DNA of 64,000 bases from Rhodanobacter sp. T12-5 (lineage in GTDB: Bacteria; Pseudomonadota; Gammaproteobacteria; Xanthomonadales; Rhodanobacteraceae). The number at the start of each line of letters is the position of its first letter. Position 1 is the first letter of the stretch. Shown one piece after another: positions 39,874 to 50,514 of this stretch. The stretch lies in the NCBI RefSeq assembly GCF_008329435.1, contig NZ_NPKN01000008.1:1-64000 (forward strand), given 5' to 3'. The position numbers and the translations under genes are program-made. Below the pieces are notes generated by a model. The model did no database searches. It saw only the letters and a program-made list of their open reading frames with translations, and was not told where the DNA came from.

Positions 39874-41106
39874 TCAGAAATTCCGGGTGAGCCAGCTGCG
39901 GAACTTGCCGACCACGCCACCGACGCTGCCGCCGATCGGCCCGCCCACGCGCATGCCGCCGGCGCGCGAACCGTGCAGCAGCAAGCCCACGCCGGTGGCA
40001 TGCAGCGGGCTGGCGACCACGTCGCCCAGGCCGTCGATCTGCTGCGGCACGCCGATGCGAACCATCTTGTGGAAGATCTCTTCGGCCAGCTCCAGCGCGC
40101 CTTCCATCTTCGAGGCGCCGCCGGTCAGCACCACGCCGGCGGCGACCAGGCTCTCGTAGCCGGAGCGGCGCAACTGGTCCTGCACCATCTCGAAAATTTC
40201 CTCGTAGCGCGCCTGCACCGATTGCGCCAGCGACTGCCGGGCGAGCCGGCGTGGTGGGCGATCGCCCACGCTGGGCACCTGGATGGTTTCCTCGGCGTGC
40301 GCCAGTCCGGTCTGCGCGCAGGCGTACTTGATCTTGATCTCCTCCGCGTGCGCGGTCGGCGTGTGCACGCCGTAGGCGATGTCGCTGGTGACCTGGTCGC
40401 CGCCGACCGGCAGCGAGGCGGTGTGGCGGATCGAGCCCTGGGTGTAGATCGCGATATCGGTAGTGCCGGCACCGATGTCGACCAGGCACACGCCGAGTTC
40501 GCGCTCGTCGTCGGTCAACACCGCCTTGGCACTGGCCACGGCGGAAGGCACCAGTTCGTCCACGGCAAGGCCGCAGCGCTGGATGCACTTGGTGATGTTC
40601 TGCACGGCCGCCGCCGCGCCGGTGACCAGATGCACGTTCGCCTCCAGCCGCACGCCGCTCATGCCGACCGGCGAGCGGATGCCGTCCTGGCCGTCGATGC
40701 GATATTCCTGGGATTCCTTGTAGAGCACCTTGCGATCGGCCGGAATCGCCACCGCGCTGGCCGCCTCCAGCACCTGCTCCAGGTCGCTGGCAGTGACTTC
40801 GCGATCGCGTATCGCCGCGTTGCCGTGCGAGTTGCGGGTCTCCAGGTGGCTACCCGAGATCGAGGCGTACACCGAGCGGATGTCGCAGCCGGCCATCAGC
40901 TCGGCCTCCTCCACCGCGCGCTGGATCGAGTGCACGGTCGATTCGATGTCGACCACCGAGCCGCGCTTCATGCCGCGCGAGACGTGGGTGCCGATGCCGA
41001 TCACGGTGATCGGCTCGCCCGGTTCGTACTCGCCGACGATCGCCACCACCTTGGAGGTGCCGATGTCGAGCCCCACTACCAGTTGCTTGTCGTTGCGTGG
41101 CTTCAT
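39874..41106 (-). CDS. ftsA: Cell division protein FtsA
   Basis: 410 aa actin-like ATPase that tethers FtsZ to the membrane. Phosphate-1 motif VGLDIGTSKVVAIV, phosphate-2 VDIGAGTTDIAIY, adenosine motif VLTGGASKMEG and a C-terminal amphipathic helix (GKFRSWLTRNF). Start ATG 41106, overlapping the ftsQ stop by 4 nt. Confidence 0.97.
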   Translation of the reverse strand: MKPRNDKQLVVGLDIGTSKVVAIVGEYEPGEPITVIGIGTHVSRGMKRGSVVDIESTVHSIQRAVEEAELMAGCDIRSVYASISGSHLETRNSHGNAAIRDREVTASDLEQVLEAASAVAIPADRKVLYKESQEYRIDGQDGIRSPVGMSGVRLEANVHLVTGAAAAVQNITKCIQRCGLAVDELVPSAVASAKAVLTDDERELGVCLVDIGAGTTDIAIYTQGSIRHTASLPVGGDQVTSDIAYGVHTPTAHAEEIKIKYACAQTGLAHAEETIQVPSVGDRPPRRLARQSLAQSVQARYEEIFEMVQDQLRRSGYESLVAAGVVLTGGASKMEGALELAEEIFHKMVRIGVPQQIDGLGDVVASPLHATGVGLLLHGSRAGGMRVGGPIGGSVGGVVGKFRSWLTRNF

Positions 41107-41837
41107 GAGCGGGGCGAACCTCCAGCGTTGACGGCGGCCGCTTGCGGCCAGCGCACGGCGAATCCATTGGTGTAACGAAGGTCGGCGTAGGCAAAACCTT
41201 CGGTATGTCCGGCGATCAGCTGCGGGTAGACATCGAGGAAGCGACGCAGTCGGCGCCCGGCCTGCTCGCGGTCGCCGATCACGATCTGCGCGCCGTCGGC
41301 GGTACTCACGCTCCAGCTGCCGCGCTCGGTCAGTGCCACGCCGGTGATCTGCAGATGGGTGCCGGCAAAGGCCTTGCGGGTTTCCGCGTAGAAGCTGACC
41401 ACCTCGGCCAGGCGCGCATCCGGCCCGTGCAGATCCGGCAACGCACCGGTATCGGCCGCACCCGGCGCGTCGAACACCAAACCCTGCCGACTGATCAGCT
41501 GCTTGTCGTTCCAGCGCGCAAACGGCTGGCGTTCGTAGATGCGCAGCTGCAGGGTGTCCGGCCAGCGCTTGCGCGCTTCGACCGACTCCACCCACGGCAA
41601 CGCGGCCACCGCCTTCTGCACCGCATCGAGATCCAGCGCGAAGAAACCCTTGCCCAGCCGCGGCCGCACGGCCGCACGGATATCCGCCGCGCTGACGTGC
41701 TTGAACTCGGCCTGCACCGTCAGCTGCGTCACCGGCCACCGGCCTGCCGCAAACCATCCGCGCAGCACGCCGACGATCGGCAGCGCTACCAGAGCGATGG
41801 CGAGACACCAGGCGACGAGGCGGACGGTTCCTTTCAC
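41103..41837 (-). CDS. ftsQ: Cell division protein FtsQ
   Basis: 244 aa from GTG 41837, which overlaps the ddl stop (GTGA). Short cytoplasmic tail, one membrane helix ([19 protein letters not shown]), a POTRA domain ([20 protein letters not shown]) and the FtsQ beta domain. Bitopic member of the FtsQLB divisome complex. Confidence 0.95.
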   Translation of the reverse strand: MKGTVRLVAWCLAIALVALPIVGVLRGWFAAGRWPVTQLTVQAEFKHVSAADIRAAVRPRLGKGFFALDLDAVQKAVAALPWVESVEARKRWPDTLQLRIYERQPFARWNDKQLISRQGLVFDAPGAADTGALPDLHGPDARLAEVVSFYAETRKAFAGTHLQITGVALTERGSWSVSTADGAQIVIGDREQAGRRLRRFLDVYPQLIAGHTEGFAYADLRYTNGFAVRWPQAAAVNAGGSPRS

Positions 41838-42790
41838 ATGCCCTCCCGGAAACTGGTTTCCAGCACGCGCCAGCACAGTTCCTGGTAATCGATACCGGCC
41901 ACCGCGGCTGCCTTCGGCACCAGCGAGTGCGAGGTCATGCCTGGCGCAGTGTTCACTTCCAGCAGCCAATTGCGACCGGCGCGGTCGCGCATGACGTCCA
42001 CGCGGCCCCAGCCGGCGCAGCCGAGTGCATCGAAGGCCTGCAAGGCCAGTGCGCGCAGTTCCGCCTCGGCGTCGCCTTCCTGACCGGGGCACAAGTAAAG
42101 CGTGTCCTCGGCGATGTACTTCGCGTTGTAATCGTAGAACGCGCCCTTAGGCACGATGTGGATCGACGGCAGCACCTCGCGGCCGAGGATCGCGACGGTC
42201 AGTTCGTCGCCCTCGATCAGGGCTTCCATCAGCAGGTCGCCCGGATACTTCGCCGCCAGTGCGACCGCCTGGTCCAGTTGCGACTCGTCGAACACGCGGG
42301 TCACGCCCACGCTGGAGCCTTCGCAAGCCGGCTTCACGATCAGCGGAAAACCCACCTGCTTCGCCGCCGCATGCACATCCGCGCCGCGTGGCAAGGCCTC
42401 GAACTTCGGCGTCGGCAGGCCCAGCGATTGCCACACGCGCTTCGAACGCGTCTTGTCCATCGACAATGCGGAACCGAGCACGCCCGAGCCGGTGTACGGC
42501 ACGTTGAGCGATTCCAGCGCGCCCTGCAGCACGCCGTCCTCGCCGCCGCCATGCTGGCCGTGCAGGATGTTGAACACCCGTGCGAAGTGGCCGGCGCGCA
42601 GCGCGTCGAGCAATGCGGGGATGCCGTCGATCGCATGTGCGTCGACGCCACGCGCCTGCAGCGCGGCCAGCACGTTGCGGCCGGAATCGAGCGACACCTC
42701 GCGCTCGGCCGAACTGCCGCCCATCACCACGGCGACGCGGCCGAACTGGGCGGGGTCGCTGATCTTGTTCACGGTCATCTTCGTGCTCAC
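41834..42790 (-). CDS. ddl: D-alanine--D-alanine ligase
   Basis: 318 aa, ATP-grasp. Start GTG 42790 overlaps the murC stop (GTGA); an ATG four codons in is possible. [17 protein letters not shown] at the N-terminus, the serine-rich loop [11 protein letters not shown] and the C-terminal metal site [17 protein letters not shown]. It makes the D-Ala-D-Ala dipeptide used by MurF. DdlB-type by location. Confidence 0.96.
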   Translation of the reverse strand: MSTKMTVNKISDPAQFGRVAVVMGGSSAEREVSLDSGRNVLAALQARGVDAHAIDGIPALLDALRAGHFARVFNILHGQHGGGEDGVLQGALESLNVPYTGSGVLGSALSMDKTRSKRVWQSLGLPTPKFEALPRGADVHAAAKQVGFPLIVKPACEGSSVGVTRVFDESQLDQAVALAAKYPGDLLMEALIEGDELTVAILGREVLPSIHIVPKGAFYDYNAKYIAEDTLYLCPGQEGDAEAELRALALQAFDALGCAGWGRVDVMRDRAGRNWLLEVNTAPGMTSHSLVPKAAAVAGIDYQELCWRVLETSFREGM

Positions 42791-44226
42791 TTGCTTGTCC
42801 TCAGGTGACCGAGCTGGCCCAGCTCGGCCGCGGCCGCGCCGATGTCGCCGGCACCGAGCAACAGCAGCAGGTCGCCGTCACGCAGCAGGGTCGGCAAGGT
42901 TTCCTTCAGGTCGCGCGGGTGCTCCACCAGCACCGGATCGACCTTCCCGCGCGCGCGTACGGCGCGCGCCAGCGCACGGCCGTCGGCGCCGGCAATCGGT
43001 GCCTCGCCCGCGGGATAGACGTCGGTCAACACCAGCACGTCGGCCTCGGCCAGCACGTTGGCGAAATCGTCCAGCAGGTCGCGCGTGCGGCTGTAGCGGT
43101 GCGGCTGGAAGCCGACCACCAACCGGCGCTCCGGCCAGCCGCCGCGGGCCGCGGCGAACACCGCGGCCAGTTCGCGCGGGTGATGGCCGTAGTCGTCGAC
43201 CAGCAACACGCTGCCGTGGTCTAGCGCGATCTCGCCGCGACGGTGGAAGCGCCGGCCGACGCCCTGGAAATTCTCCAGCGCGCGAGCCATCGCTTCGGCT
43301 TCCACGCCCAGCTGCCAGCCGATCGTGGCAGCGGCCAGCGCGTTCAACACGTTGTGCCGGCCCGGCAGGTTGAGCTTCACCGGCAACGCTTCGGCGCGGC
43401 CCGGCAATTGCAGATCGAAATGCATCTCGAAGCCGTGCTGGCTAAGGTTCAGCGCGCGCACGTCGGCGTCCGCCGCGTCGATGCCATAGGTCATCACGCG
43501 GCGGCTGGTGGACTTCGCCAGCAGGGCAACTTCGGCATCGTCCACGCACAGCACGGCCAGTCCGTAGAACGGCAGCCGGTGCAGGAAATCGTCGAACGCC
43601 TGCTTCACCTCGGCGAAGTCGCCGTGATAGTTCTCCAGATGATCGGCATCGATATTGGTGATGGCGGCGATCACCGGCGACAGCAGCAGGAACGAGCCAT
43701 CGGACTCGTCGGCCTCGGCGACCAGGTATTGTCCGGTGCCGAGTCGCGCGTTCGCGCCAGCAGCATTCAACTGGCCGCCGATCACGAAGGTCGGGTCATA
43801 ACCGGCCTCGGCCAGCACGCTGGCGGTCAGGCTGGTGGTGGTGGTCTTGCCATGGGTGCCGGCGATCGCCACGCCGCGGCGGAAGCGCATCAGCTCGCCC
43901 AGCATCTCGGCGCGCGGGATCACCGGGATACGCGCGTCCCGGGCGGCGACCAGCTCCGGGTTGTCCTGCTTGATCGCGCTCGAAGTCACCACCACGTCGG
44001 CATCGCCGACGTTTTCCACCGCATGCCCGACGTGCACGACGATGCCCAGTTGTTGCAACCGCTGCGCAGTCGGCGAGTTCGCGCGGTCGGATCCGGACAC
44101 CGCATAACCGAGGTTGTGCAGCACCTCGGCAATGCCGCTCATGCCGACGCCGCCAATGCCGATGAAGTGCACCCGGCGAAACGTGCTCATCAGGTCTTCG
44201 TGTGCGAGCAATCGACGCAGGGTCAT
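42787..44226 (-). CDS. murC: UDP-N-acetylmuramate--L-alanine ligase MurC
   Basis: 479 aa from ATG 44226 ([20 protein letters not shown]), which gives an ATGA overlap with murG; a second in-frame ATG at 44190 is the alternative. N-terminal UDP-binding [18 protein letters not shown]-binding GTHGKTTTT, and HPRDL near the C-terminus. First amino-acid addition to the muropeptide. The murB gene that often follows murC is absent. Confidence 0.96.
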   Translation of the reverse strand: MTLRRLLAHEDLMSTFRRVHFIGIGGVGMSGIAEVLHNLGYAVSGSDRANSPTAQRLQQLGIVVHVGHAVENVGDADVVVTSSAIKQDNPELVAARDARIPVIPRAEMLGELMRFRRGVAIAGTHGKTTTTSLTASVLAEAGYDPTFVIGGQLNAAGANARLGTGQYLVAEADESDGSFLLLSPVIAAITNIDADHLENYHGDFAEVKQAFDDFLHRLPFYGLAVLCVDDAEVALLAKSTSRRVMTYGIDAADADVRALNLSQHGFEMHFDLQLPGRAEALPVKLNLPGRHNVLNALAAATIGWQLGVEAEAMARALENFQGVGRRFHRRGEIALDHGSVLLVDDYGHHPRELAAVFAAARGGWPERRLVVGFQPHRYSRTRDLLDDFANVLAEADVLVLTDVYPAGEAPIAGADGRALARAVRARGKVDPVLVEHPRDLKETLPTLLRDGDLLLLLGAGDIGAAAAELGQLGHLRTSK

Positions 44227-45296
44227 GCAGCCACCTCCAGGCAGGCGGCAGCGATGACTCGCGCCGCGTCGGGTTTGGCCAGCGTGCGCGCCGCTTCGGC
44301 CATCGCCAGCAGTCGCGGGCGATCGCCCAGCAGCGCTTGCAGTCGCTGCCCCAGAATCTGTACGTCCAGCTTGTTCTCCTGCATCAGTTCGGCGGCTCCG
44401 GCCGCCACCAGCACTTCCGCATTGCGGGTCTGGTGGTCGTCCACCGCGTGGGGAAACGGCACCAGCACGGCACCGAGCCCGGCCGCAGCGAGCTCGGCCA
44501 GGGTCAGCGCACCGGCGCGGCAGACCGCCAGATCGGCCCAGCCGTAGGTGCCGGCCATGTCGTCGATGAAAGCCACCACCTGCGCCTCGACGCCGGCCTT
44601 TGCATACGCCTCGCGCGCCTCGTCGAGCCCACGGCTGCCGCACTGGTGCAGCACCTCGGGACGCTGCGCCGGAGCCAATCGAGCCAGCGCCTGCGGCAGC
44701 GCGAGGTTCAGCGCACGGGCACCGAGACTGCCGCCGAGCACCAGCAGGCGCGGCCTGCCCTCACGGCCTGCCATCCGCTCGGCTGGCGGTGGCAACGCCG
44801 CGATCGTGTCGCGCACCGGATTGCCGACCCACTCCGCCTGCGGCAGCGCATCGGCGAATCCGGCCAGCACGCGCTTGGCGAATCCGGCCAGCCTGCGGTT
44901 GGTGAAACCGGCCACGCGATTCTGCTCATGCACCAGCAACGGACGGCGCAGCAGCCACGCGGCAACACCGCCGGGACCGGCCACGTAGCCACCCATCGAC
45001 AGCACGCTGCGCGGCTGCACCTTGCGCAATACGCGCAGCGCGGCAAACAGCGCGCGCAGCAACATCAGCGGTGCCAGCAGCCGGGTCTTGATGCCCTTGC
45101 CGCGCAAACCACCGACCGCCACCGTGTGCAATTCGATCCGCTGCGCCGGCACCACCTTCGTCTCCATCCCGCCGACCGCACCGAGCCATACCACCGGCAC
45201 GCCGTGCGCGCGCAGGCATTCGGCCACGGCCAGGCCGGGGAAGATGTGCCCGCCGGTGCCACCGGCCATGATCAGCACGGGTGCCTGTGTGTTCAT
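44223..45296 (-). CDS. murG: UDP-GlcNAc:lipid I transferase MurG
   Basis: 357 aa GT-B glycosyltransferase. [20 protein letters not shown] at the N-terminus, [15 protein letters not shown], and the UDP-GlcNAc site [20 protein letters not shown] with [15 protein letters not shown]. It converts lipid I to lipid II at the inner face of the membrane. ATG overlaps the ftsW stop by 4 nt. Confidence 0.97.
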   Translation of the reverse strand: MNTQAPVLIMAGGTGGHIFPGLAVAECLRAHGVPVVWLGAVGGMETKVVPAQRIELHTVAVGGLRGKGIKTRLLAPLMLLRALFAALRVLRKVQPRSVLSMGGYVAGPGGVAAWLLRRPLLVHEQNRVAGFTNRRLAGFAKRVLAGFADALPQAEWVGNPVRDTIAALPPPAERMAGREGRPRLLVLGGSLGARALNLALPQALARLAPAQRPEVLHQCGSRGLDEAREAYAKAGVEAQVVAFIDDMAGTYGWADLAVCRAGALTLAELAAAGLGAVLVPFPHAVDDHQTRNAEVLVAAGAAELMQENKLDVQILGQRLQALLGDRPRLLAMAEAARTLAKPDAARVIAAACLEVAA

Positions 45297-46534
45297 GCGG
45301 CCACCGCCTCGCGCGGCTTCGCCGCCGCGTTCGCATCGACCGCGGCTACGGCTGCCGGCATCCGGGTGGCCATCTGCCGCGCGTCGAGCGCGCGATTGAT
45401 CTCGTAGGTGGCGCGCAGCAGCACGCCGGCCATCGCGCAGGTCAACACCATCGACGAACCGCCGTAGCTGATCAGCGGCAGGGTCAGGCCCTTGGTCGGC
45501 AACGCGCCGAGATTGACGCCGACCGACACGATCGCCTGCATCGCCAGCATCAGCGAGATGCCGAACGCGACATAGCCGGCGAAACGCTGGCCCACCTCGA
45601 CGCCCTTCAGGCCCAGATACAGGCCGCGGCCCACCGCCAGCCCAAACAGGCTGATCACCAGCACCACGCCAGCCAGGCCGAGCTCCTCGCCGATCACCGC
45701 GAAGATGAAATCGGTGTGTGCCTCGGGCAGGTAGGACAACTTCAGCACGCTGGAACCCAGCCCCACCCCGGTCCATTCGCCGCGGCCGATCGCCATCAGT
45801 GACTGGGTCAGCTGGAAGCCGTCGTTGAAGGGATCCTTCCACGGATCCATGAACGAGGTCAGTCGCTTCATGCGGTAGCTCTCGCCGGTCGCTGCCACGT
45901 ACAGCAGCGGCATCAGCGGCAAGCCCATCAGGAACAGGAAGATCGGCCGCGCGCCACCGAGCCAGACCATCGCGATGGTCACCGCGATCACCAGCGTGGC
46001 CGAGCCGAAGTCCGGCTGCGCCAGCAGCAGCAGCACGATCAGGCCCGCCACCAGCACCGGCTTGAACAGGCCCAGGAATTTCGTCTCCACATTCTCGCGG
46101 TGACGCACCAGGTAGCTGGCGACGTAGACCACCAGGATGAGTTTCACCGCCTCGACCGGCTGGAACGTGGTGACAAACAGGTTGAGCCAGCGCCGTGCGC
46201 CGTTGATGCGCATGCCGAAGTGCGGTACGAACACCGCCAGCAGCATCAGGAACGCCAGCGCCAGCAGCGGGAACGCGAACTTCTCCAGCAGCTTCAGCTC
46301 GGTGCGCATCGCGAAACCGGCGGCGACCATGCCAAGGCTGAGGAACAGCAGGTGCTTCTTCAGGAAGTAGAACTCGCCCAGATGCTGGCTGTCCGCCACC
46401 GCGATCGAACTGGACGTCACCATCACCACGCCGATGCTGGCCAGCCCGATCAGCGCGACCAGCAGCCACAGGTCGAAGCGACCGCGCGGACCGGTGCGAC
46501 GTTTGGCCTGGGTGGCGGCGTCGAAGATCGGCAT
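45293..46534 (-). CDS. ftsW: SEDS peptidoglycan polymerase FtsW
   Basis: 413 aa with about ten membrane helices. SEDS-family marks: QPSE-like [27 protein letters not shown] with the catalytic Asp, [20 protein letters not shown], and [19 protein letters not shown] near the end. It polymerises septal glycan with FtsI. ATG shares one base with the mraY stop (TGATG). Confidence 0.97.
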   Translation of the reverse strand: MPIFDAATQAKRRTGPRGRFDLWLLVALIGLASIGVVMVTSSSIAVADSQHLGEFYFLKKHLLFLSLGMVAAGFAMRTELKLLEKFAFPLLALAFLMLLAVFVPHFGMRINGARRWLNLFVTTFQPVEAVKLILVVYVASYLVRHRENVETKFLGLFKPVLVAGLIVLLLLAQPDFGSATLVIAVTIAMVWLGGARPIFLFLMGLPLMPLLYVAATGESYRMKRLTSFMDPWKDPFNDGFQLTQSLMAIGRGEWTGVGLGSSVLKLSYLPEAHTDFIFAVIGEELGLAGVVLVISLFGLAVGRGLYLGLKGVEVGQRFAGYVAFGISLMLAMQAIVSVGVNLGALPTKGLTLPLISYGGSSMVLTCAMAGVLLRATYEINRALDARQMATRMPAAVAAVDANAAAKPREAVAA

Positions 46535-47634
46535 CAGCGCACCTTCAACGTGGCAAGACCGATCAGCACCAGCACGACGCTGATGATCCAGAAGCGCACG
46601 ATTACCCGCGGTTCGGGCCAGCCCTTCAATTCGAAGTGGTGATGGATCGGCGCCATCCGGAATACGCGTTTGCCGGTGAGCTTGAAGCTCGCCACCTGGA
46701 TCATCACCGAGGCGGTTTCCATCACGAACACGCCGCCCATCACCAGCAGCACGATCTCCTGGCGCACGATCACCGCGACGCAGCCAAGCGCCGCGCCCAT
46801 CGCCAGCGCACCGACGTCGCCCATGAACACCTGTGCCGGATACGTGTTGAACCACAGGAAGCCCAATCCCGCGCCGGCCAGCGCGCCGGTGAAGATCGCC
46901 AGCTCGCCCGCGCCGGGAATCGAGGGGATGCCGAGGTATTCGGAGAACACCTTGTTGCCGGCCAGGTAGGCGAACACGCCGAGCGCGCCGGAGACCAGCA
47001 CGGTGGGCATGATCGCCAGGCCGTCCAGTCCGTCGGTGAGGTTCACCGCGTTGGAGAAGCCGACGATCATGAAATAAGTGACCACCACGAAGAACAGCCC
47101 CAGCGGCAGCACGACGTGCTTGAACAGCGGCACGTACAGCGCGGTCTCCGCCACCGGCGCGCCGGCGGCGGCATGCGGCGCGGTGTAATACAGGAACAGC
47201 GCTGCGCCGAGACCGAACAGCGACTGCCAGAAATACTTCCAGCGGCTGGCCAGGCCGCGGCTGTCCTTCAGTACCAGCTTGCGGTAGTCGTCATAGAAGC
47301 CGATCGCGCCGAAACTCAGCAGCACCGCCAGCACCACCCACACGTAACGATTGTGCAGGTCGGCCCACAGCAGCGTGGCGACGGTGACCGAGAGCAGGAT
47401 CATCACGCCGCCCATGGTCGGCGTGCCGGCCTTGACCAGGTGTGTCTGCGGACCGTCGCTGCGCACCACCTGGCCGGCCTTCAACGCGGCCAGCCGGTTG
47501 ATCAGCCACGGCCCGCACAGCAGCGACATCGCCAGCGCGGTGAGCGCGGCCATGATGGTTCGGAAGGTGATGTACTGGAACAGATGCAGGGCGGTGAAAT
47601 GCCGTGCCATCCAGTCGGCCAGTTCAAGCAGCAT
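46534..47634 (-). CDS. mraY: Phospho-MurNAc-pentapeptide transferase MraY
   Basis: 366 aa from ATG 47634 ([13 protein letters not shown]), the position matching known homologues; an ATG at 47643 would add three residues. Ten membrane helices, the DDxxK-type [25 protein letters not shown], and the histidine-rich [14 protein letters not shown]. It makes lipid I. Overlaps murF by 11 nt. No murD follows, contrary to the E. coli order. Confidence 0.97.
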   Translation of the reverse strand: MLLELADWMARHFTALHLFQYITFRTIMAALTALAMSLLCGPWLINRLAALKAGQVVRSDGPQTHLVKAGTPTMGGVMILLSVTVATLLWADLHNRYVWVVLAVLLSFGAIGFYDDYRKLVLKDSRGLASRWKYFWQSLFGLGAALFLYYTAPHAAAGAPVAETALYVPLFKHVVLPLGLFFVVVTYFMIVGFSNAVNLTDGLDGLAIMPTVLVSGALGVFAYLAGNKVFSEYLGIPSIPGAGELAIFTGALAGAGLGFLWFNTYPAQVFMGDVGALAMGAALGCVAVIVRQEIVLLVMGGVFVMETASVMIQVASFKLTGKRVFRMAPIHHHFELKGWPEPRVIVRFWIISVVLVLIGLATLKVR

Positions 47635-49009
47635 CGGATGCATCCCCCTTGTTCTTGTCGGCGCCGCCGAGGGCGAGCACCACCTGTTCCATGCCGGCCG
47701 AGCGCGAGCCCTTCACCAGGCAGGTGACCCCCGCGTGCAGTTGCGCCTGCAACACGGCAATCAGCGCCGCCTTGTCGTCGAAATGTTCGCCACCCGCACC
47801 GAAGGCCTCCACCGTGGCCGCGCCGAACGGGCCGACCGCGAACAGACGCTCGATGCCGCGCACGCGGGCGAGCTCGCCGATGCCGGCATGCAGCGCACGT
47901 GCATCCGCTCCCAGTTCGGCCATGTCGCCAAGCACCAGCCAGCGTTCGCCGCCGGCCAGCCGCAAGGTGTCGATGGCCGCCGCCATCGAGCCGGGATTCG
48001 CGTTGTAGCTGTCGTCGATCAGCGTCCAGCCGCCGGCCGTCACTTCGCGGCGCAGCCGGCCGGCCACGCCAGGCACCTGTTCCAGCCCGGCCACGATGGT
48101 TTCCAGCGGCACCTCAAGCGCGAGCGCCACCGCCGTCGCCGCCAGCGCATTGGCGATGTTGTGGCGGCCGGGCAGCGGCAGCGACACTTCGGCATCGCCC
48201 TGCGGCGTGCTGAGCACGAAGCGCGAGCCGTCCACGCGCTGCTCGATGATGTCGGCGCCGATGTCGGCCGGCTGGTCGAGGCCGAAGCGCAGTTGCCTGC
48301 GCGCGCCGGCCAGGCCACTGAAGAAACTGGCGAAACTGTCGTCGGCATTGATGATCGCGATGCCGTCGGCCGGCAGCGCCTGATACATCGCCCCCTTGGT
48401 CTCGGCCACGCCTTCGATGCTGCCCATGCGCGCAAGATGCGCCGGCGCGATGAGCGTGACGAGGCCGATATCGGGCCGTGCGATGGCCGCCAGATACGCA
48501 ATGTCGCCCGGCTTGCCGGCGCCCATCTCCAGCACGGCGTACTCGGTGTCCCGCGGCATCGCCAGCAGGGTCAGCGGCAGGCCGAGCTCGTTGTTGTAGT
48601 TGCCCGCGCTGACGTGGGTGCGGCCGTGCCGCGACAGGATCGAGGCGACCAGCGTCTTCACCGTGGTCTTGCCGTTGGAACCGGTGATGCCGACCACGCG
48701 CACGTCGCGCTGCGCACGCACCGCGCTGGCCAGGTCGCCCAGCGCCAGCTCGGCGTCGTTGACAAGAATCTGCGGCAGCTCGCTGTCGACCTTGCGGGTC
48801 ACCAGCGCAGCGACGGCGCCGCGCGCGGCGGCGGCGGCGAGGTAGTCGTGGCCATCGGCCCGTTCGCCCTTGATCGCCACGAACAGGTCGCCCGGTTTCA
48901 GCTTGCGCGTATCGATGACGACGCCGCTGACCTCGACGCTGCCGATCTGCGCATCGCCGCCGGAAAGCTGTCCGTGGGTCCACATCGCGATGGTGCCGAG
49001 CTGCATCAT
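47624..49009 (-). CDS. murF: UDP-MurNAc-tripeptide--D-Ala-D-Ala ligase MurF
   Basis: 461 aa Mur ligase: N-terminal UDP domain ([20 protein letters not shown]), ATP site [14 protein letters not shown], central ENAAA-type [16 protein letters not shown], and C-terminal [11 protein letters not shown]. It adds the D-Ala-D-Ala dipeptide from Ddl. ATG 49009 overlaps the murE stop by 4 nt. Confidence 0.97.
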   Translation of the reverse strand: MMQLGTIAMWTHGQLSGGDAQIGSVEVSGVVIDTRKLKPGDLFVAIKGERADGHDYLAAAAARGAVAALVTRKVDSELPQILVNDAELALGDLASAVRAQRDVRVVGITGSNGKTTVKTLVASILSRHGRTHVSAGNYNNELGLPLTLLAMPRDTEYAVLEMGAGKPGDIAYLAAIARPDIGLVTLIAPAHLARMGSIEGVAETKGAMYQALPADGIAIINADDSFASFFSGLAGARRQLRFGLDQPADIGADIIEQRVDGSRFVLSTPQGDAEVSLPLPGRHNIANALAATAVALALEVPLETIVAGLEQVPGVAGRLRREVTAGGWTLIDDSYNANPGSMAAAIDTLRLAGGERWLVLGDMAELGADARALHAGIGELARVRGIERLFAVGPFGAATVEAFGAGGEHFDDKAALIAVLQAQLHAGVTCLVKGSRSAGMEQVVLALGGADKNKGDASDAA

Positions 49010-50514
49010 GCGCGCGGCTCCCGGTTCAGCCGTTCCAGCGCGGCATGCGCCACCGCCAGATCGTCGAAGGGGCGCTTGCCGGCCGCGCCGTCCTGATAGG
49101 TTTCGTGGCCCTTGCCGGCGATCAGAACCACATCGCCGGCGCGAGCCAGGCCGAGCGCGGCGGCGATCGCCGCCGCGCGGTCGCGTTCGACCGTCATTGC
49201 CCGCGCGGCGGACATGCCGGCGACGATCTGCGCCACGATCGCGTCGCCGTCTTCGCCGCGCGGGTTGTCGTCGGTGACGATGGCGACGTCGGCCAGCCGC
49301 GCCGCGATGGCGCCCATCAACGGGCGCTTGCCGGCGTCACGCTCGCCGCCACAGCCGAACACGCAGATCAGCTGGCCGGCGCAATGCGCGCGCACGGCGG
49401 TGAGCGCCTGCTCCAGCGCGTCCGGCGTGTGCGCATAGTCGACTACCACCAGCGGCTGGCCCTTGAGGCCACCGAGCCGGCTCATGCGGCCGTTGACCGG
49501 CTGCAACTGCTCGACCGCGGCGACGATGCGCCCGAACGGTTCGCCCAGTGCGCCAAGGCACGCCACTACCGCAAGCAGGTTGGCCACGTTGAAGCGGCCC
49601 AGCAGATGGCTGCGGATCGCCCGCGTGCCCCACGGCGTGCGCAACTGGAACGCCAACCCCTCGGACGAAGTGACGATGGCGCTGGCGGCCACTTCCGCCG
49701 CGCTGTCGTCGGCCATGCTGAAGCGCAGCGGCTGCACGCCGGCAGGCAGCTGCGCAGCCAGTTCGAGGCCGAATGCGTCGTCGATATTGATCACCGCGCT
49801 GCGCAACCCCGGCCAGGCGAACAGCTTCGCCTTCGCCGCGCCATAGGCTTCCATGCTGCCGTGATAATCCAGGTGATCGCGGGTGAGGTTGGTGAACACG
49901 GCGACCTCGAAGTCCACCGCGCCGACCCGGCCCTGCTCCAGCGCATGCGACGACACTTCCATCGCCACGTGGCTGACATCGGCATCGCGAAAATCCGCCA
50001 GCAAGGCCTGCACGCTGATCGCATCGGGCGTGGTGCGCTCGCCTTCGCGCAACTGGCCATGCACGCCCGCGCCGAGCGTGCCGATCGACGCTGCGCGATG
50101 ACCCAGCAGGGTCAACGCCTGCGCCAGCAACTGCACGCACGAGGTCTTGCCGTTGGTGCCGGTGACGCCAAGCATGCGCATCGATTCGCTGGGGCGGTCG
50201 TAGAAGCGCGCGGCGATTTCGCCGACTTCGTCGTGCAGGCCGTCAATCCACAGCAGCGGCACGTCCAGCGCGGCGACGTCATCCATGGCAGGCGCTTCGG
50301 CCAGCACGACCTGCGCGCCACGCTGCACCGCGCCGGCGGCAAACGCGATGCCGTGACCCTGGGTGCCGCGCAACGCGAAGAATGCGTCGCCGCGCTGCAC
50401 GCGCCGCGAGTCGAGGGTCAGCCCGGAGACCACGATGCGGCCGACACCCGGCACGGCAGCGACCTGCGCGTCGGCGATCCCCAGCAGCAACTGATCGAGG
50501 TGGCCGGTGCTCAT
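49006..50514 (-). CDS. murE: UDP-MurNAc-tripeptide synthetase MurE
   Basis: 502 aa. ATP site GVTGTNGKTSCVQLLAQAL, the substrate region MEVSSHALEQGRV, and the DNPRGED motif (VTDDNPRGEDGDAI) typical of enzymes that add meso-diaminopimelate. Cytoplasmic. ATG 50514 overlaps the ftsI stop by 4 nt. Confidence 0.97.
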   Translation of the reverse strand: MSTGHLDQLLLGIADAQVAAVPGVGRIVVSGLTLDSRRVQRGDAFFALRGTQGHGIAFAAGAVQRGAQVVLAEAPAMDDVAALDVPLLWIDGLHDEVGEIAARFYDRPSESMRMLGVTGTNGKTSCVQLLAQALTLLGHRAASIGTLGAGVHGQLREGERTTPDAISVQALLADFRDADVSHVAMEVSSHALEQGRVGAVDFEVAVFTNLTRDHLDYHGSMEAYGAAKAKLFAWPGLRSAVINIDDAFGLELAAQLPAGVQPLRFSMADDSAAEVAASAIVTSSEGLAFQLRTPWGTRAIRSHLLGRFNVANLLAVVACLGALGEPFGRIVAAVEQLQPVNGRMSRLGGLKGQPLVVVDYAHTPDALEQALTAVRAHCAGQLICVFGCGGERDAGKRPLMGAIAARLADVAIVTDDNPRGEDGDAIVAQIVAGMSAARAMTVERDRAAAIAAALGLARAGDVVLIAGKGHETYQDGAAGKRPFDDLAVAHAALERLNREPRA